A stretch of DNA of 64,000 bases from Opitutus sp. GTDB taxonomy: Bacteria; Verrucomicrobiota; Verrucomicrobiia; Opitutales; Opitutaceae. The position numbers were made by a program, and so were the translations under genes. Positions 35,276 to 45,600 of this stretch are shown piece after piece. Numbering within the stretch: the stretch's first letter is position 1; every line of letters starts with the position of its first letter. The notes under the pieces were generated by a model. The model saw nothing but the letters and a program-made list of their open reading frames with translations, was not told the DNA's origin and ran no database searches. Location of the stretch: assembly GCA_013821985.1 (NCBI GenBank), contig PNJQ01000001.1, positions 1-64,000 on the forward strand, read 5' to 3'.

Positions 35276-36487
35276 CTACGGCACCAAATCGAACACCGGG
35301 ATCTCGCGGTCGAATTCGCGCGTGCCGGCGAGGAACGTGAAGGTCACTTTCGCAGCCGAGGCGAGCAGCTTCGCGAAGCGTTCGTAGGTCCATTGATCCA
35401 CCGGTTCGCCGTTGATGCGGACGACAAGTTCACCGGGCTGCACACCGAGCTGGCTCGTCGGCGTGTCGGGCACGACCGTGAGCACGCGCCAGTAGATCGG
35501 CGAACGCGCCAGTGCGAGGCCGGTGCTGCGGCGTGACTCCATCACCACGGCGCCTTCGGCTTCCCGGGCGAGAGTCACGTAGTTGCGCCGCTGGTCGAAC
35601 GTCACGGTGAAATGACGCAACAGCTCGCCGCCGATGGCGGACACGTGATGCGTCAAATCGACGATCGGCCGCGCGATCGTGTGCCCGCCGATCAGCACGT
35701 CCTGTTCGAGCCGGCCGACGAGCTGCTCACGGTCGCCGGCGAGCGAAGAGACGACGGTGCCCGTCCGTGGACCGAATTGAAAACGCGGGTGCAGGCCCGT
35801 GGCATTGAGGCTCAGCGCGCCGTCGCTGCCGGTGTCGATCAGCACGACGAACGATTCATTGCCCATCTGCACGGGGATGAACGGCACCCGCTGTTCGTTG
35901 TTGAAGGCCAGCGTCGTCACGCGTGGATCGGTCTTGATCACTGGCGCGGCCGCCACGGGTTGCGGGGCGATGACGAGGCGCGCGTTCGGATAGTCGAAGG
36001 TGACGAGATGGTCGCGAAACACGGGAAACGCGATCAGCCCGTCGATCTTCACGCCCAGATGCGTGGAGAGTTCCGTGAAATCGAACACCGCCGCCGGCAC
36101 CCGTTCGAACGTCACGCCGTCGAGTTGGAGCCGGCGCAGCGTGGCGGCCGGCAGTGTCATGAATCCGCCATTGGCGGACTCGACGCGCACGGTGCGACCA
36201 GGGCGTTCGCGCAGCGCGATGGCTCTTGCGAGTTCGGCGGATACGTAGCTGACCGACGAACCCGTATCGACCATGAAGCGGCGCACGCGTCCGTCCGCCT
36301 GGCGCGACTCAATCAGGAAAAAATTCGAGACGAGCTGCGCGGGCAGAGTTTCGGTTTTGTCCGTCGGCGAGAAAACGGTCCCGCGGTCGCCACTGGAACC
36401 CGCCGGTCGTGTTACGCAGCCCGCCGCCAGCAGCAACCAGACGCCGGCCGCGAGCAGCGCACTCAGGCGGCGAAAGGGGCGGGACAT
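35276..36487 (-). CDS. lipoprotein with two aspartyl-protease motifs and a PDZ domain
   Basis: A 403-residue protein with lipobox LAAGC (Cys24). Two retropepsin-type repeats follow, each with D-T-G: FMVDTGSSVSYVS (Asp74) and VLIDTGSDGALSL (Asp218). The two could pair within one chain, like pepsin-type rather than dimeric retroviral proteases. Residues about 310-395 are a PDZ-like domain with QLGVQPGELVVRINGEPV. It is probably a periplasmic protease on the outer membrane. The start is the ATG at 36487, 14 bases after the MFS stop. Confidence 0.82.
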   Translation of the reverse strand: MSRPFRRLSALLAAGVWLLLAAGCVTRPAGSSGDRGTVFSPTDKTETLPAQLVSNFFLIESRQADGRVRRFMVDTGSSVSYVSAELARAIALRERPGRTVRVESANGGFMTLPAATLRRLQLDGVTFERVPAAVFDFTELSTHLGVKIDGLIAFPVFRDHLVTFDYPNARLVIAPQPVAAAPVIKTDPRVTTLAFNNEQRVPFIPVQMGNESFVVLIDTGSDGALSLNATGLHPRFQFGPRTGTVVSSLAGDREQLVGRLEQDVLIGGHTIARPIVDLTHHVSAIGGELLRHFTVTFDQRRNYVTLAREAEGAVVMESRRSTGLALARSPIYWRVLTVVPDTPTSQLGVQPGELVVRINGEPVDQWTYERFAKLLASAAKVTFTFLAGTREFDREIPVFDLVP

Positions 36488-36501
36488 GGCGGAGACAAAA
36501 C

Positions 36502-37833
36502 TCACTTGTGCGGCTGCGGCAGCGACAGACCAAGCGACAGTGGCACGCAGAGCAGTGCGCCCGCAATGGCGAACGTCACCGTGCCGCCGAACTGGAAAAA
36601 CAACACCCCGGCCACCGCCGGACTGGCGGCGCGCGCGAGGAAACCGAGGGAACGAAAAATGCCCGTGACCTTGCCCTGTTCCTCGGCCGAGGCGTAGAGC
36701 GAAATCAGCGACGACAGGCCGACGTTGGCGAAGCCCGAGCCGACCGCGCAAAACGCCAGCGCCACATACATCAACGGCACCGAGCGCGCGAGGCCGACGC
36801 TCAGCCCGATGCCGGCGAGGCCCGCCGCGACCAGAGCAATGCCAAGCAGGGCCGCGCGTTTTTCGCCCATGGCCGGCACGGCGCGGCGCACGAGGAAACC
36901 CTGCGTGATGATCGAGATGATGCCGTTGAACACGAACACGCCCACGAGATCGCGCGGCGAATAGCCGAAGCGGTCGGCCGTGAAGAACGTGATCAGCGTT
37001 TCAAAAAAGCTGAAACCAAAAACGAGCAGGAAGCCCACGACGTTGGCGCGGCGGATGGCGCGGTCCGGCAGCGTGAGGAGCGCGCGGAGCGGATTGCGCT
37101 CGCGCAGCGTCGTGGTGCCGCCGCGTTTGTCGAGCGGGAGCGTCTCGTGAAACCGCACCGCGACCCACACCAGGTTGATCACACACAGCGCGAGCCCGAT
37201 GAGCGCGGCGACGCTGAACGGATGCACGCCGAACCGCGCGAGGCCGGGATGAGCTTCGAGCAGATTCCAGCCGGCAGTGAGGCCGCCGATCGCCGGACCG
37301 GTGAGAAAGCCAAGGGCGAACGCCGCGCCGACGATACCCATGCCCTTGGCGCGGTTTTCGCGCGTCGTGACATCGGCCACCGCAGCGATGGCCACCGCGA
37401 GGTTGCCGCCCATGATGCCGCTCGCGATGCGACTGATCAGGAAGACGGTGAACGAGCCGCTGAAAACCAAGAGGAGAAAACTTGCCGCATTGCCCGCCAC
37501 CGTCAGCAGCAGCACGGGTCGCCGGCCGATCCGATCCGACCGCGCCCCCCACCACGGCGAAAACAAAAACTGCATGAACGAATACACGGAGGCGAGCAGC
37601 CCACCGAAAAGTGCGGCCGTGGCCATCTCCGGCAGATGCCCGGTGGTGGCGATCGCCTGCAGTTGGGCGAACAGCGCCGCGAAAAGTCCACCCTGCGGCT
37701 CATGCGCAAGGTAATAACGCAACAGCTCCGGTCCGAGCGGGAAGAACAGCGAGAAGCCGATCAGGTCGATGTAGAGCGTCAGGAAGATGACGCCGAGCGA
37801 GAGCGGCTTGGGCGAAGTGGCAGGCGTGGACAC
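36502..37833 (-). CDS. MFS transporter, TetA/drug-efflux type
   Basis: A 443-residue protein with about 12 membrane helices. The A-type loop between helices 2 and 3 reads SPWWGARSDRIGRRPVLLL, and the helix 5 motif C-like stretch GFLTGPAIGGLTAG is present; both are typical of TetA-like efflux pumps. The insertion EPQGGLFAALFAQLQAIATTG in the first loop is longer than in TetA. The substrate cannot be told from sequence. It is cotranscribed with the aspartyl-protease lipoprotein gene. Confidence 0.83.
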   Translation of the reverse strand: MSTPATSPKPLSLGVIFLTLYIDLIGFSLFFPLGPELLRYYLAHEPQGGLFAALFAQLQAIATTGHLPEMATAALFGGLLASVYSFMQFLFSPWWGARSDRIGRRPVLLLTVAGNAASFLLLVFSGSFTVFLISRIASGIMGGNLAVAIAAVADVTTRENRAKGMGIVGAAFALGFLTGPAIGGLTAGWNLLEAHPGLARFGVHPFSVAALIGLALCVINLVWVAVRFHETLPLDKRGGTTTLRERNPLRALLTLPDRAIRRANVVGFLLVFGFSFFETLITFFTADRFGYSPRDLVGVFVFNGIISIITQGFLVRRAVPAMGEKRAALLGIALVAAGLAGIGLSVGLARSVPLMYVALAFCAVGSGFANVGLSSLISLYASAEEQGKVTGIFRSLGFLARAASPAVAGVLFFQFGGTVTFAIAGALLCVPLSLGLSLPQPHK

Positions 37834-37929
37834 GGGAGCGGGTCAAGTTGGAGAAAAGACGCCGCCGCGCAAAGACTGTTTCACGGGGCGGTGTGTTTAG
37901 CACCGTGCCCCCGGCGGTCGCAGCCTTGG

Positions 37930-38008
37930 ACCGGAGCCTGCGGGCAGGCGATTCTGCAAGAACTCCCGCGTCGGCGGGCGCGCCTGGCGCCTGCAAGCAG
38001 GCTCCGGT
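37930..38008. repeat. inverted repeat with ACCGGAGCCTGC arms
   Basis: Arms at 37930-37948 and 37990-38008 are reverse complements over 19 bases with two mismatches. They lie in the gap upstream of the MFS gene, beyond the stop of the histidine kinase gene, and would form a hairpin with a loop of about 40 bases. Confidence 0.65.
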
Positions 38009-38047
38009 AAATCGAACCGGTTGCGTGGCCGGGACGTGTGGCGCACG

Positions 38048-40810
38048 TCACTTCAGGTGCTCGCCGATCAACTTGAGCAGCGAGGCGAGTTCGAACGGCT
38101 TTTGCACGAACGCCACGGCGCCGAGCTGCTGACAGCGTCGCGTCGCCTCGTTGGCACTGTAGCCGCTCATCAAAATGACCTTTTGCGTCACGCCTTGCAT
38201 GCGCATCCGGCGCAGCGTTTCCTCGCCGGAGAGGTTGGGCATCGTCAGGTCGAGCAGCACCAGATCGATCATCTCGGGATGATCACGACACAGCGCGAGC
38301 GCGGCAAAGCCGTCCGCTGCCTCCATCACGTCGAGCCCGGCGTGGCGGAGCGCCATGCCACCCATTTCGCGCACGGAGTTTTCGTCGTCCACGATGAGCA
38401 CCGTGCCTTTCAAGGTCGGCAACGCGGCTGCGCCACTCGCGCCGGACTCGCCGACGGCGAGTGCTGCCGCGGTCAGTTCGCCGCTGGCCGCGGGCAACAA
38501 GAGTCGGAAACGCGTGCCCGCGCCGACCTCGGATTCGACGAACAGCGCGCCGCGGTGACTGCGGACGATGCCGAGCACGGCGGACAGGCCGAGCCCGCGG
38601 CCGGAAAATTTTGTGGTGAAAAACGGTTCGAACATCCGCGCGAGCGTCTGCGGCGGGATGCCGCTGCCATTATCGCGCACCTCGAGCCCAACATAGGTGC
38701 CGCCCGGCAACTCCGGGCACTGCACCGCGTGTCGCAACTCCGCCGCCGTGATCGCCTGGGAAAAGGTCGAGACCGTGATGGCGCCGGCGCGGTCGCCGAT
38801 TGCCTCGGCGGCGTTGATCACGAGGTTCATGACGATCTGGCGGAGCTGCGTGGAATCCGCCTGCACGGCGGGCAACTGCACCGGCAGGTGGAGGTGCAGC
38901 CGCGTGCCCTTGCCAATGGAAACCTCGAGGAGCGCGGCGGTGTCGCGCACCAGCGCGGACAGATCGACGCGGCTCGGCGCGAGCGTGCCGCGGCCGGCGT
39001 AGGCGAGCATTTGCGCGCACAAATCCGCGGCGCGCCGCGCCGCGATTTCGATCTGCTCGAGCTGCGGCTTGATCGGCGCGTTCGCGGGCAGCTGGAGCTT
39101 GGCGAGCGCGGCGTTGCCGAGGACGGCAGTGAGGATGTTGTTGAAGTCGTGGGCGATTCCACCGGCGAGCACACCGAGGCTTTCGAGCTTTTGCGTCTCG
39201 AGCAGCTGGCGGTCGAATTCGCGGGCGCGCGATTCCGCGGCTTTGCGCGCGGTCGCATCGACCACAAGCCCCTCGATGAATTGCGCACTGCCGTCCTCGC
39301 GATAGACGCCGTGGCCGCGTTCCCAGACGTGGCGGGTCTGGCCGTCGCGGTGGCGCAGGCGGTATTCGAGCTCGTAGGATTCGTGGCGCTCGACGGCGGC
39401 CGTGATGCGTCGCAGGCATTCCGGCGCATCCTCGCCGTGGACGAGCTCGGCCCACTTGCGGTCACCGACGATGAAGTCGCGCGCCGCGTAGCCGGTCAAT
39501 TCCTCCACGCCGTCGCTCACGAAATGAACGGAGAACGGCTCGGTTGGCGAACAGCGATACGCGGCGCCGGGCATGTCCGCGAGCAGGCCGGTCAGCTGGC
39601 GCCGGCTTTCGACGAGTTCGGACGTGCGCTGGGCGACCATTCGTTCCGTTTTCGCCGTGCGCGAGAGTAAGGCATGGACGAAGAGGGCGGCGAGCGCCGT
39701 GAGCGCGAGTTCGCCACCGAGGACGAGCTTGGGCAGCAGCGTGCGCTGCCGTTCCTGCCAGACTGCGTTCGGCGTGATGACGATGCGCCAGTCCCGGCCG
39801 CCGAGGCGGAAGGTTTCGCCCGTGGCGCCGGCGCGTTCGCGCAAGGACGGCGGCGCGTCGAAAGGGCGCGGGGCCGCGTCGCCGCTGCCGCTGTATTCGC
39901 GGCCGTCGATGCGCGCATAGAGCAGACGCAGGTGTTCGAACTGGGCGCTGTCGTCGTAATAGGCGAGGTCGAGCGCGTTGTCCGGGATTTCGGCGTGAAC
40001 CTGGGCCAGCAGGCGATCGACGGAAAAGATTGCCTGAATGAAGCCGGAGAATCCATCGGCCGCCGCGGCGGGATCGCCGGGACGAAAAACCGGCTCGATG
40101 AAAATTACGCCCGCGCCGCGGTCGGTGTCGCGACTGCGGATCAGGCGCACCTGCGGGCTGAGCATCAGCGTTTTCTCCGCGCGCGCGCGGTCGAGCATCG
40201 GGCGCGTGACGACACTTTCGTGCAGATCGAAGCCGAGAGACAATTCGTGACCGGCGAGCGGCTCGACCCAAAGAATGGGCCAGTATTCGGGGCGTTCGCG
40301 CGCGCGAATTGCGGGCGTGCCGAGCTGGCCGGAGACCTCGCGCTCCCAGATGCGGAAGTTGGTGTGACCGGCCGCTTCCATCGCTGCCTCCACGGCGGCG
40401 CGACGGTCGTGGGCCACGCGCGGGGCCCACTGGAATGCGCGCGAGGCTGGCAGGCGTTCGAGCAGCAGCTGCACGTAGGCGGAAAATTCCTGCGGCTCGA
40501 CGTCCGTCGAGTTTTCCAGATACGCGCGGATGCCGCGGACGAGTTCCTCGTGCAATTGCAGCCGCTCGCGCGCGAGCCGCAGTTGCACGGCAGCGCGCTT
40601 CTGAAAATCAGCATCGATGCGGCGTGTCTCGCTATTGGCGACGATGGACCAGCCGAGCAGCGAGAGCAAAACTCCTGCGACAATGACCGCACCGACGACG
40701 ATGGCGCGCTGGCGGGCGGCGTTGGCCGGGCGCGCGAGCGCCGGGCCCGGCGAAATCAGCGCGGGAGTCTTGGGCTCGTCACCATCCGCACCGGGGTCGT
40801 TCGCCGTCAC
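38048..40810 (-). CDS. hybrid sensor histidine kinase (CHASE-PAS-HisKA-HATPase-REC)
   Basis: A 920-residue membrane kinase. Transmembrane helix 1 is at about 36-58 and helix 2 at about 360-383; the part between is a periplasmic CHASE-type sensor. A PAS domain follows (about 400-520), then HisKA with His554 ([12 protein letters not shown]), an ATPase with the N-box NLVINAAEA (Asn666) and DNGSGIPP and GRGLGLS. A receiver domain ends the protein, with acidic residues 807-809, phospho-acceptor Asp854 and Lys904. The His-Asp-Phe-Asn-Asn form is typical of HK4-type kinases. Its ATG overlaps the glyA stop by 4 bp. Confidence 0.9.
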   Translation of the reverse strand: MTANDPGADGDEPKTPALISPGPALARPANAARQRAIVVGAVIVAGVLLSLLGWSIVANSETRRIDADFQKRAAVQLRLARERLQLHEELVRGIRAYLENSTDVEPQEFSAYVQLLLERLPASRAFQWAPRVAHDRRAAVEAAMEAAGHTNFRIWEREVSGQLGTPAIRARERPEYWPILWVEPLAGHELSLGFDLHESVVTRPMLDRARAEKTLMLSPQVRLIRSRDTDRGAGVIFIEPVFRPGDPAAAADGFSGFIQAIFSVDRLLAQVHAEIPDNALDLAYYDDSAQFEHLRLLYARIDGREYSGSGDAAPRPFDAPPSLRERAGATGETFRLGGRDWRIVITPNAVWQERQRTLLPKLVLGGELALTALAALFVHALLSRTAKTERMVAQRTSELVESRRQLTGLLADMPGAAYRCSPTEPFSVHFVSDGVEELTGYAARDFIVGDRKWAELVHGEDAPECLRRITAAVERHESYELEYRLRHRDGQTRHVWERGHGVYREDGSAQFIEGLVVDATARKAAESRAREFDRQLLETQKLESLGVLAGGIAHDFNNILTAVLGNAALAKLQLPANAPIKPQLEQIEIAARRAADLCAQMLAYAGRGTLAPSRVDLSALVRDTAALLEVSIGKGTRLHLHLPVQLPAVQADSTQLRQIVMNLVINAAEAIGDRAGAITVSTFSQAITAAELRHAVQCPELPGGTYVGLEVRDNGSGIPPQTLARMFEPFFTTKFSGRGLGLSAVLGIVRSHRGALFVESEVGAGTRFRLLLPAASGELTAAALAVGESGASGAAALPTLKGTVLIVDDENSVREMGGMALRHAGLDVMEAADGFAALALCRDHPEMIDLVLLDLTMPNLSGEETLRRMRMQGVTQKVILMSGYSANEATRRCQQLGAVAFVQKPFELASLLKLIGEHLK

Positions 40811-42075
40811 ACGCGATAGGGCAGCGGGAACCGGCCGGTGAGCGCGACGACCTTGGCTTTCACGTCGGCCAGCGCGGCGGCTTCGCCTTCCGTGCCGATC
40901 GCGACCAGAACGGTGTCGATCAGCGCGGCCACCTGTTCGAATTCGGCCGCGCGGAATCCGCGGGTCGTCATCGCCGGCGAGCCGAGGCGGATGCCCGAGG
41001 CTTGGAACGGCGAACGCGTCTCGAATGGCACGGTGTTCTTGTTGCAGGTGATGTTCGCGCGATCGAGCGTCTCCTGCGCCACCTTGCCGGTGAGATTCGG
41101 GAGCTTGGGGCGGAGATCGACGAGCATGAGGTGATTGTCGGTGCCGCCGGAAACGATCTTGTAGCCTCGCGCGGTCATCGCGGCCGCGAGCGTCTGCGCG
41201 TTCTGCACCACGTGGCCCGAGTAATCCTTGAAGTCGGGCTTGAGCGCCTCACCGAAGCACACGGCCTTGGCCGCGATGACGTGCATCAGCGGGCCGCCCT
41301 GTGTGCCGGGGAACACGGCGGAATCGATGGCCTTCGCGTGCGCGGCCTTGCAGAGGATGAGACCGCCGCGCGGACCGCGGAGGGTTTTGTGCGTCGTCGT
41401 CGTGACGAAATCCGCGTGCGGCACCGGCGACGGGTGATGGCCCGACGCCACGAGACCGGCGATGTGCGCGATGTCGGCAAAGAGATACGCGCCGACGCTC
41501 CGCGCGATTTCACCCATCTTCGCGAAGTCGATGATGCGCGAGTAGGCGGAGGCGCCGACGGTGATCATCTTGGGTTTCTCGCGCTGCGCGACGGCGGCGA
41601 GCTCGTCGTAATCGATCAAGCCGTTGTCCTCGCGCACGCCGTATTGGCAGAAGCTGTAGAGTTTGCCGGAAAAATTCGCGGGGTTGCCATGGGTGAGGTG
41701 GCCGCCGTGACTGAGGTTCATGCCGAGGACCTTGTCGCCCGGCTGGAGAACGGCGGCATAGACGGCGGTGTTGGCCTGCGCGCCGGAGTGCGGCTGGACG
41801 TTGGCGTGCTCGGCGCCGAAGAGTTGCTTCGCACGCTCGATCGCGAGGGTCTCGACCTGATCGACGTATTCGCAGCCGCCATACCAGCGCTTGGCCGGGT
41901 AGCCTTCGGCGTATTTATTCGTGAGCACGCTGCCCTGCGCTTCCATGGCGGCGGGGTAGGTGAAATTTTCCGAGGCGATCAGCTCGATGTGATGCTGTTG
42001 GCGATTGAATTCGCCGGTAATGGCGGCATGCAGAGCGGGATCGAGCTGGGCGAGGGGAGCGGAGTTGAGGGACAT
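40807..42075 (-). CDS. glyA: serine hydroxymethyltransferase
   Basis: A 422-residue PLP enzyme interconverting serine and glycine with tetrahydrofolate. The PLP lysine is Lys230 in [15 protein letters not shown], and [21 protein letters not shown] and [15 protein letters not shown] segments are typical. It is a housekeeping gene translated from an ATG preceded by no clear Shine-Dalgarno sequence. The histidine kinase gene overlaps its stop by 4 bp, and a phosphatase gene lies 67 bases upstream. Confidence 0.96.
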   Translation of the reverse strand: MSLNSAPLAQLDPALHAAITGEFNRQQHHIELIASENFTYPAAMEAQGSVLTNKYAEGYPAKRWYGGCEYVDQVETLAIERAKQLFGAEHANVQPHSGAQANTAVYAAVLQPGDKVLGMNLSHGGHLTHGNPANFSGKLYSFCQYGVREDNGLIDYDELAAVAQREKPKMITVGASAYSRIIDFAKMGEIARSVGAYLFADIAHIAGLVASGHHPSPVPHADFVTTTTHKTLRGPRGGLILCKAAHAKAIDSAVFPGTQGGPLMHVIAAKAVCFGEALKPDFKDYSGHVVQNAQTLAAAMTARGYKIVSGGTDNHLMLVDLRPKLPNLTGKVAQETLDRANITCNKNTVPFETRSPFQASGIRLGSPAMTTRGFRAAEFEQVAALIDTVLVAIGTEGEAAALADVKAKVVALTGRFPLPYRV

Positions 42076-42079
42076 GGAA

Positions 42080-42120
42080 GATTTTGGATTTTCGATTGCG
42101 GATTTTGGATTTCCAAAGGG
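42080..42120. repeat. imperfect tandem GATTTTGGATTT repeat
   Basis: Units of GATTTTGGATTT(TC) repeat with small changes between glyA and the phosphatase gene, in a markedly AT-rich island. It could be a promoter-proximal AT element or a degenerate short repeat. Confidence 0.45.
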
Positions 42121-42142
42121 CGAGCGAAAATCCGCGAGTGAC

Positions 42143-42643
42143 TCACTTCGTCGCGGGAGCGGCGGGCGGGACGATGGTCTTGAGGTAGGCGATCAGGCTC
42201 GGGATGGCTTCGACCATCTCGTCGCGACTCTGCTCGTAGTGCTTGAGCGAGCCACCGAACGGGTCGGCGATTTCGCGGGTGGCTCCCTCCGGCAGGAATG
42301 CGCGGAGCAAATGCATGCGCGGGGGCACCGGTGCGGCCTGCAACTCGATCAACCCGCAGTGCGACTGCGTCATGCAGAAAACCGCGAGCGCGTCGTCGAG
42401 CATCTGCTGCGTCAGCGGGCGCGCGCGATGGCCGGAGATGTCGATGCCGACCTTCTTCAGCGCGGTGACGGAGTTGCCGGATACGTATTCGCCGGGGCGT
42501 GCCGCGAGACCGGCGGAGATGACCCGAAGATTTTTCAGCGGTTCGTCCTGGCCCGCCAGCGCGTGCGTCAACAGCCCCTCCGCCATGGGGCTGCGGCAGA
42601 TGTTGGCCGTGCAAACGACAACGATATGTCCGGAATCGGGCAT
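42143..42643 (-). CDS. low-molecular-weight phosphatase, YwlE-like
   Basis: A 166-residue phosphatase. The P-loop is [12 protein letters not shown] (Cys11, Arg17), and the general-acid loop is EIADPFGGS (Asp127) with a later YEQSRDEM; the DPFGGS...Y...RDE pattern is that of the protein-arginine phosphatase YwlE. However, the residue after Asn in the P-loop is Ile15; YwlE has Thr there and tyrosine phosphatases have Ile. The substrate could therefore be phosphotyrosine or phosphoarginine. It lies between glyA and a small secreted-protein gene. Confidence 0.82.
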   Translation of the reverse strand: MPDSGHIVVVCTANICRSPMAEGLLTHALAGQDEPLKNLRVISAGLAARPGEYVSGNSVTALKKVGIDISGHRARPLTQQMLDDALAVFCMTQSHCGLIELQAAPVPPRMHLLRAFLPEGATREIADPFGGSLKHYEQSRDEMVEAIPSLIAYLKTIVPPAAPATK

Positions 42644-42745
42644 GCGTGACGGGTAAGCGGTAAGCAGTAACCGGGTCGCTGCAAGCCTAAGGGCGGCGGG
42701 GATTTTCCCGGCCCGGCGAAGCCGCCGGGGCGATGCACGCGCGAC

Positions 42746-43399
42746 TCAGGCGTCGCGTGGTTGCAGGGCGGCGAGCGCGCGGTGGAGATGGATGGCGCGC
42801 TGCAGGACGCGGTCGGTCAGCACGGGAGCCTTCTCCGGAGTGACCCTCGCCGGATCGGGCGTGGGCGGGGGCGCCGCGATTGCGTTGCCGTTCTGGAATT
42901 CCTTCACGAGCGAAGCTTCATCGAAGCGTTCCTTTTCGATTTTTCCCGTGACGAGATCCTCGAGCTTCATGCCGCCGTCGAGCGCGTCGTAGGCCCGGCG
43001 GTCAACCTCGGCGGGTTGCATCACCACGACCTGCGGCGCGGGCTTCGAGTCGGCGACGCCGAGGGTCACCGTGCCGCGCGGCAGAGTGGCGAGGGCGGGC
43101 TGGAGGGCTTCGGGTGTGGCCGGGCTGACGAGGATAAGCAAGGGGCTGCGACTGCTGCGCCGGGCAAGCGCGTCGCGCATGACGGACGCGTCTTCGGGCG
43201 CGGTCGTGGCGTAACGCAAATCGAGCACCAGCGCGTGGTCGGCGGTGACATTCGAGGCGATGGCCTTGGCCGACTCGCCGACCGAATGAACGCGCAGGTA
43301 GGCGAGTCTTTCTCCGAGATCGGTGAGTTCTGTGGCGGTCGTGGCCGCGACTGCGGCAAAAAATGCCAGGAACGAAAGGGCAAGCTGGCGAAGCGTCAT
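42746..43399 (-). CDS. secreted protein of unknown function, S41/peptidase-like beta fold not confirmed
   Basis: A 217-residue protein with signal peptide residues 1-19 (ending AVAAT). The mature part has VGESAKAIASNVTADHALVLDLRYATT and PLLILVSPATPEALQPAL, a pattern reminiscent of the ATP/substrate strands in S41-like folds but without the catalytic Ser/Lys. No family is assigned. Its ATG overlaps the purD stop by 4 bp, so it is probably cotranscribed with purD. Confidence 0.65.
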   Translation of the reverse strand: MTLRQLALSFLAFFAAVAATTATELTDLGERLAYLRVHSVGESAKAIASNVTADHALVLDLRYATTAPEDASVMRDALARRSSRSPLLILVSPATPEALQPALATLPRGTVTLGVADSKPAPQVVVMQPAEVDRRAYDALDGGMKLEDLVTGKIEKERFDEASLVKEFQNGNAIAAPPPTPDPARVTPEKAPVLTDRVLQRAIHLHRALAALQPRDA

Positions 43400-44685
43400 G
43401 AGCGGTGGAGTTGGCGCGCGCCGATGTCGCGGCGGAAATACTTGGACGCGCACTCGATCGAATCGCAAGCGGCGTAGGCGCGCGCCGCGGCCTCGCGCAG
43501 AGTCGGCGCGAGCGCGGTCACACCGAGCACGCGCCCGCCGTTCGTGACGATTTCGCCTGCGGAATTGCGGGCGGTCCCGGCGTGAAAGACAACGGTGTCG
43601 GGCGGCAGGGTCGCGGGAATTTTGATGGCATCGCCCTTGGAGAATTTTTCCGGATAGCCCTGCGCCGCCACGACGACGCAGAGCGCGAATTCGGGACGCA
43701 CCTCGAGTTTCATCCCTCCGAGACTGCCCTTGGCTGCGCGCCACAGGAGGGCGAGCACATCAGTGCGAAGGCGCGGCAGCACGACCTGCGTTTCGGGATC
43801 GCCGAAGCGCGTGTTGTATTCGAGCACGCTCGGGCCGGAAGGGGTGAGCATGATGCCGATGAAAAGCGTGCCGCGGAAATCGATGCCCTCGCTCGCAATC
43901 GCCTCAACCGACGGGCGCACGATTTCGCGATCAATGCGTGCGAGCAGCTCGGGTGTGACCACCTCCGCGGGCGAATACGTGCCCATGCCGCCCGTGTTCG
44001 GGCCGGTGTCACCGTCGCCGATGCGCTTGTGATCCTGGGACACGGGCAGGATGACGTAATCGCGGCCGGAGACGACGACGAGCAGCGAGGTCTCCTCGCC
44101 GAACATGCAATCCTCGACGAGAATCTGGCTGCCGGCCGAACCGAATTTGTTGCCCGCCAGCATGTCCAGCACGGCGGCTTCGGCCTCGGCGAGCGATTGC
44201 GCGACGACGACGCCTTTGCCGGCCGCGAGGCCGTCGGCCTTGATCACGATCGGCGCGCCGCGATGGCGGACATAGTCCAGCGCCGGGGCGACCTCGGTAA
44301 AGATGCCGGCGGCGGCGGTTGGGAGGTTATACTTCAACAGAATTTGTTTGGTGAAAACCTTCGACGCCTCGAGGCGCGCGCCGTCGGCTTTCGGTCCGTA
44401 GGCGGGAATGCCGGCGGCGAGCAGCGCATCGACGAGCCCGAGCGAGAGCGGCACTTCCGGGCCGACGACGACGAACTCGATTTTTTCCCGCTGCGCGAGC
44501 GCGACGAGTTCGGCGATATTGTCCGCCGCAACGGCGTAACACGGCACGTCCTGCGCGATACCGGCGTTGCCCGGTGCGCTGACGACGCGCGGCTGCGCCG
44601 GCGACGCGAGCAGCGAGCGGACGAGCGCGTGCTCGCGCCCGCCGGAACCGACAACGAGGACGGATCGAGGAAGTGCGTCTGTCAC
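43396..44685 (-). CDS. purD: phosphoribosylamine-glycine ligase
   Basis: A 429-residue ATP-grasp enzyme of purine synthesis that joins glycine to phosphoribosylamine. It begins VLVVGSGGREHAL, and has PIVIKADGLAAGKGVVVA and NTRFGDPETQVVLPRL, all signatures of PurD. The start is taken as GTG at 44685, which gives MTDALPRSVLVVGSGG; the frame continues upstream without conservation. It heads a two-gene unit with the next secreted-protein gene. Confidence 0.95.
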   Translation of the reverse strand: MTDALPRSVLVVGSGGREHALVRSLLASPAQPRVVSAPGNAGIAQDVPCYAVAADNIAELVALAQREKIEFVVVGPEVPLSLGLVDALLAAGIPAYGPKADGARLEASKVFTKQILLKYNLPTAAAGIFTEVAPALDYVRHRGAPIVIKADGLAAGKGVVVAQSLAEAEAAVLDMLAGNKFGSAGSQILVEDCMFGEETSLLVVVSGRDYVILPVSQDHKRIGDGDTGPNTGGMGTYSPAEVVTPELLARIDREIVRPSVEAIASEGIDFRGTLFIGIMLTPSGPSVLEYNTRFGDPETQVVLPRLRTDVLALLWRAAKGSLGGMKLEVRPEFALCVVVAAQGYPEKFSKGDAIKIPATLPPDTVVFHAGTARNSAGEIVTNGGRVLGVTALAPTLREAAARAYAACDSIECASKYFRRDIGARQLHRS

Positions 44686-44800
44686 AGACGGCGAGAGATG
44701 GAGACAGTTCGGCGTGAGGTAAAGCTGTCGCTGCGGCAAAAAATGGGCGGATCGTCGCAAAGGTCGTGAGCGCGCGCGCGATTCGCTTTTCACGTCCGCC

Positions 44801-45412
44801 ATGATTCGCGGATTCATCCTGCTTCTGAGCCTGGTGGCGGCTGGTGGGGCGGCTCCCGCACTGCCGGTCCCGCGCGCGGCATTGCCCGCCGTCACGATGG
44901 CGACGGACGGACGAATCGCTCCGGGCGAATGGGGCAACGCCAACGTGGGTGTGCTGCCGTGCGGCATGCTGATGCTAAAACAGGTCGGCGGACGCGTGTG
45001 GTTCGCGTTCGTGCCGGACGCGACGCACGCGACTTGCGTTGATTTGTTTCTTCAGGATGCATCGGGCGTCGTGCACAACCTCCACGCTTCGCTCCAGTGG
45101 GGCGAACGCGTGGTGGCGGGCAGCAATTGGACCGACCGTGAGCCCGCGACGCGTTGGGGCGAACCGAAGCACTGGTCGGCCAATCGGATCGCGTGGGCGC
45201 CGGGCGGACGCGAGCAGTCGGAGGCGACGAAGCAAAGTTTTCTGCCCTACGAGGCGCACGAGTTCGCGATCGAGCGCGCGGCGTTCGCGGGGAAGGAATG
45301 GCGCGTGCGGATCGAGCTGCGCGACTTCGCGGGAAAAAACCCGGACGTGGTTTTCCCGGCGGCGTCCACGCGCTACGACGCGAGTGGCTGGGCGGTGTGG
45401 CGGTTGGAGTGA
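44801..45412 (+). CDS. secreted protein with CBM9-like fold
   Basis: A 203-residue protein with a signal peptide (residues 1-18). The mature domain starts MATDGRIAPGEWGNAN, the pattern of carbohydrate-binding family 9-like domains (IDG-x-L-x-x-x-E-W), and continues as alternating strands WFAFVPD, VDLFLQD and WRVRIELRDFAG. It probably binds sugars or another ligand outside the cell, but could be the sugar-binding part of a partner enzyme lost elsewhere. It is divergent from purD. Confidence 0.65.
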   Translation: MIRGFILLLSLVAAGGAAPALPVPRAALPAVTMATDGRIAPGEWGNANVGVLPCGMLMLKQVGGRVWFAFVPDATHATCVDLFLQDASGVVHNLHASLQWGERVVAGSNWTDREPATRWGEPKHWSANRIAWAPGGREQSEATKQSFLPYEAHEFAIERAAFAGKEWRVRIELRDFAGKNPDVVFPAASTRYDASGWAVWRLE

Positions 45413-45600
45413 GGGCAACGACGATGCGCTTTCGGCCTTTTGTAGGGGCGTGGCTTGTCCGCGCCCGTTTCGGGCAACAGTCGCGTTCCGATCGGCAATC
45501 GGTCTGAAGAGCCGCGGCTGCGCCACTCGGTGCGCTTTCGCCGCCCGGGACGGCGGCGACCAGCTCGATCCGCTGAGGGCGGGCTGAAGCCGACCCTGCT
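45413..45600. repeat. intergenic region with degenerate repeats
   Basis: The gap between convergent genes holds a TAGGGGCGTGGCTTGTCCGC unit (near 45441-45460) and, next to the LOG-gene stop, a degenerate copy of the GGTCCGGC palindrome (45577-45597) seen at 4411-4430. No gene is visible. Confidence 0.45.
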
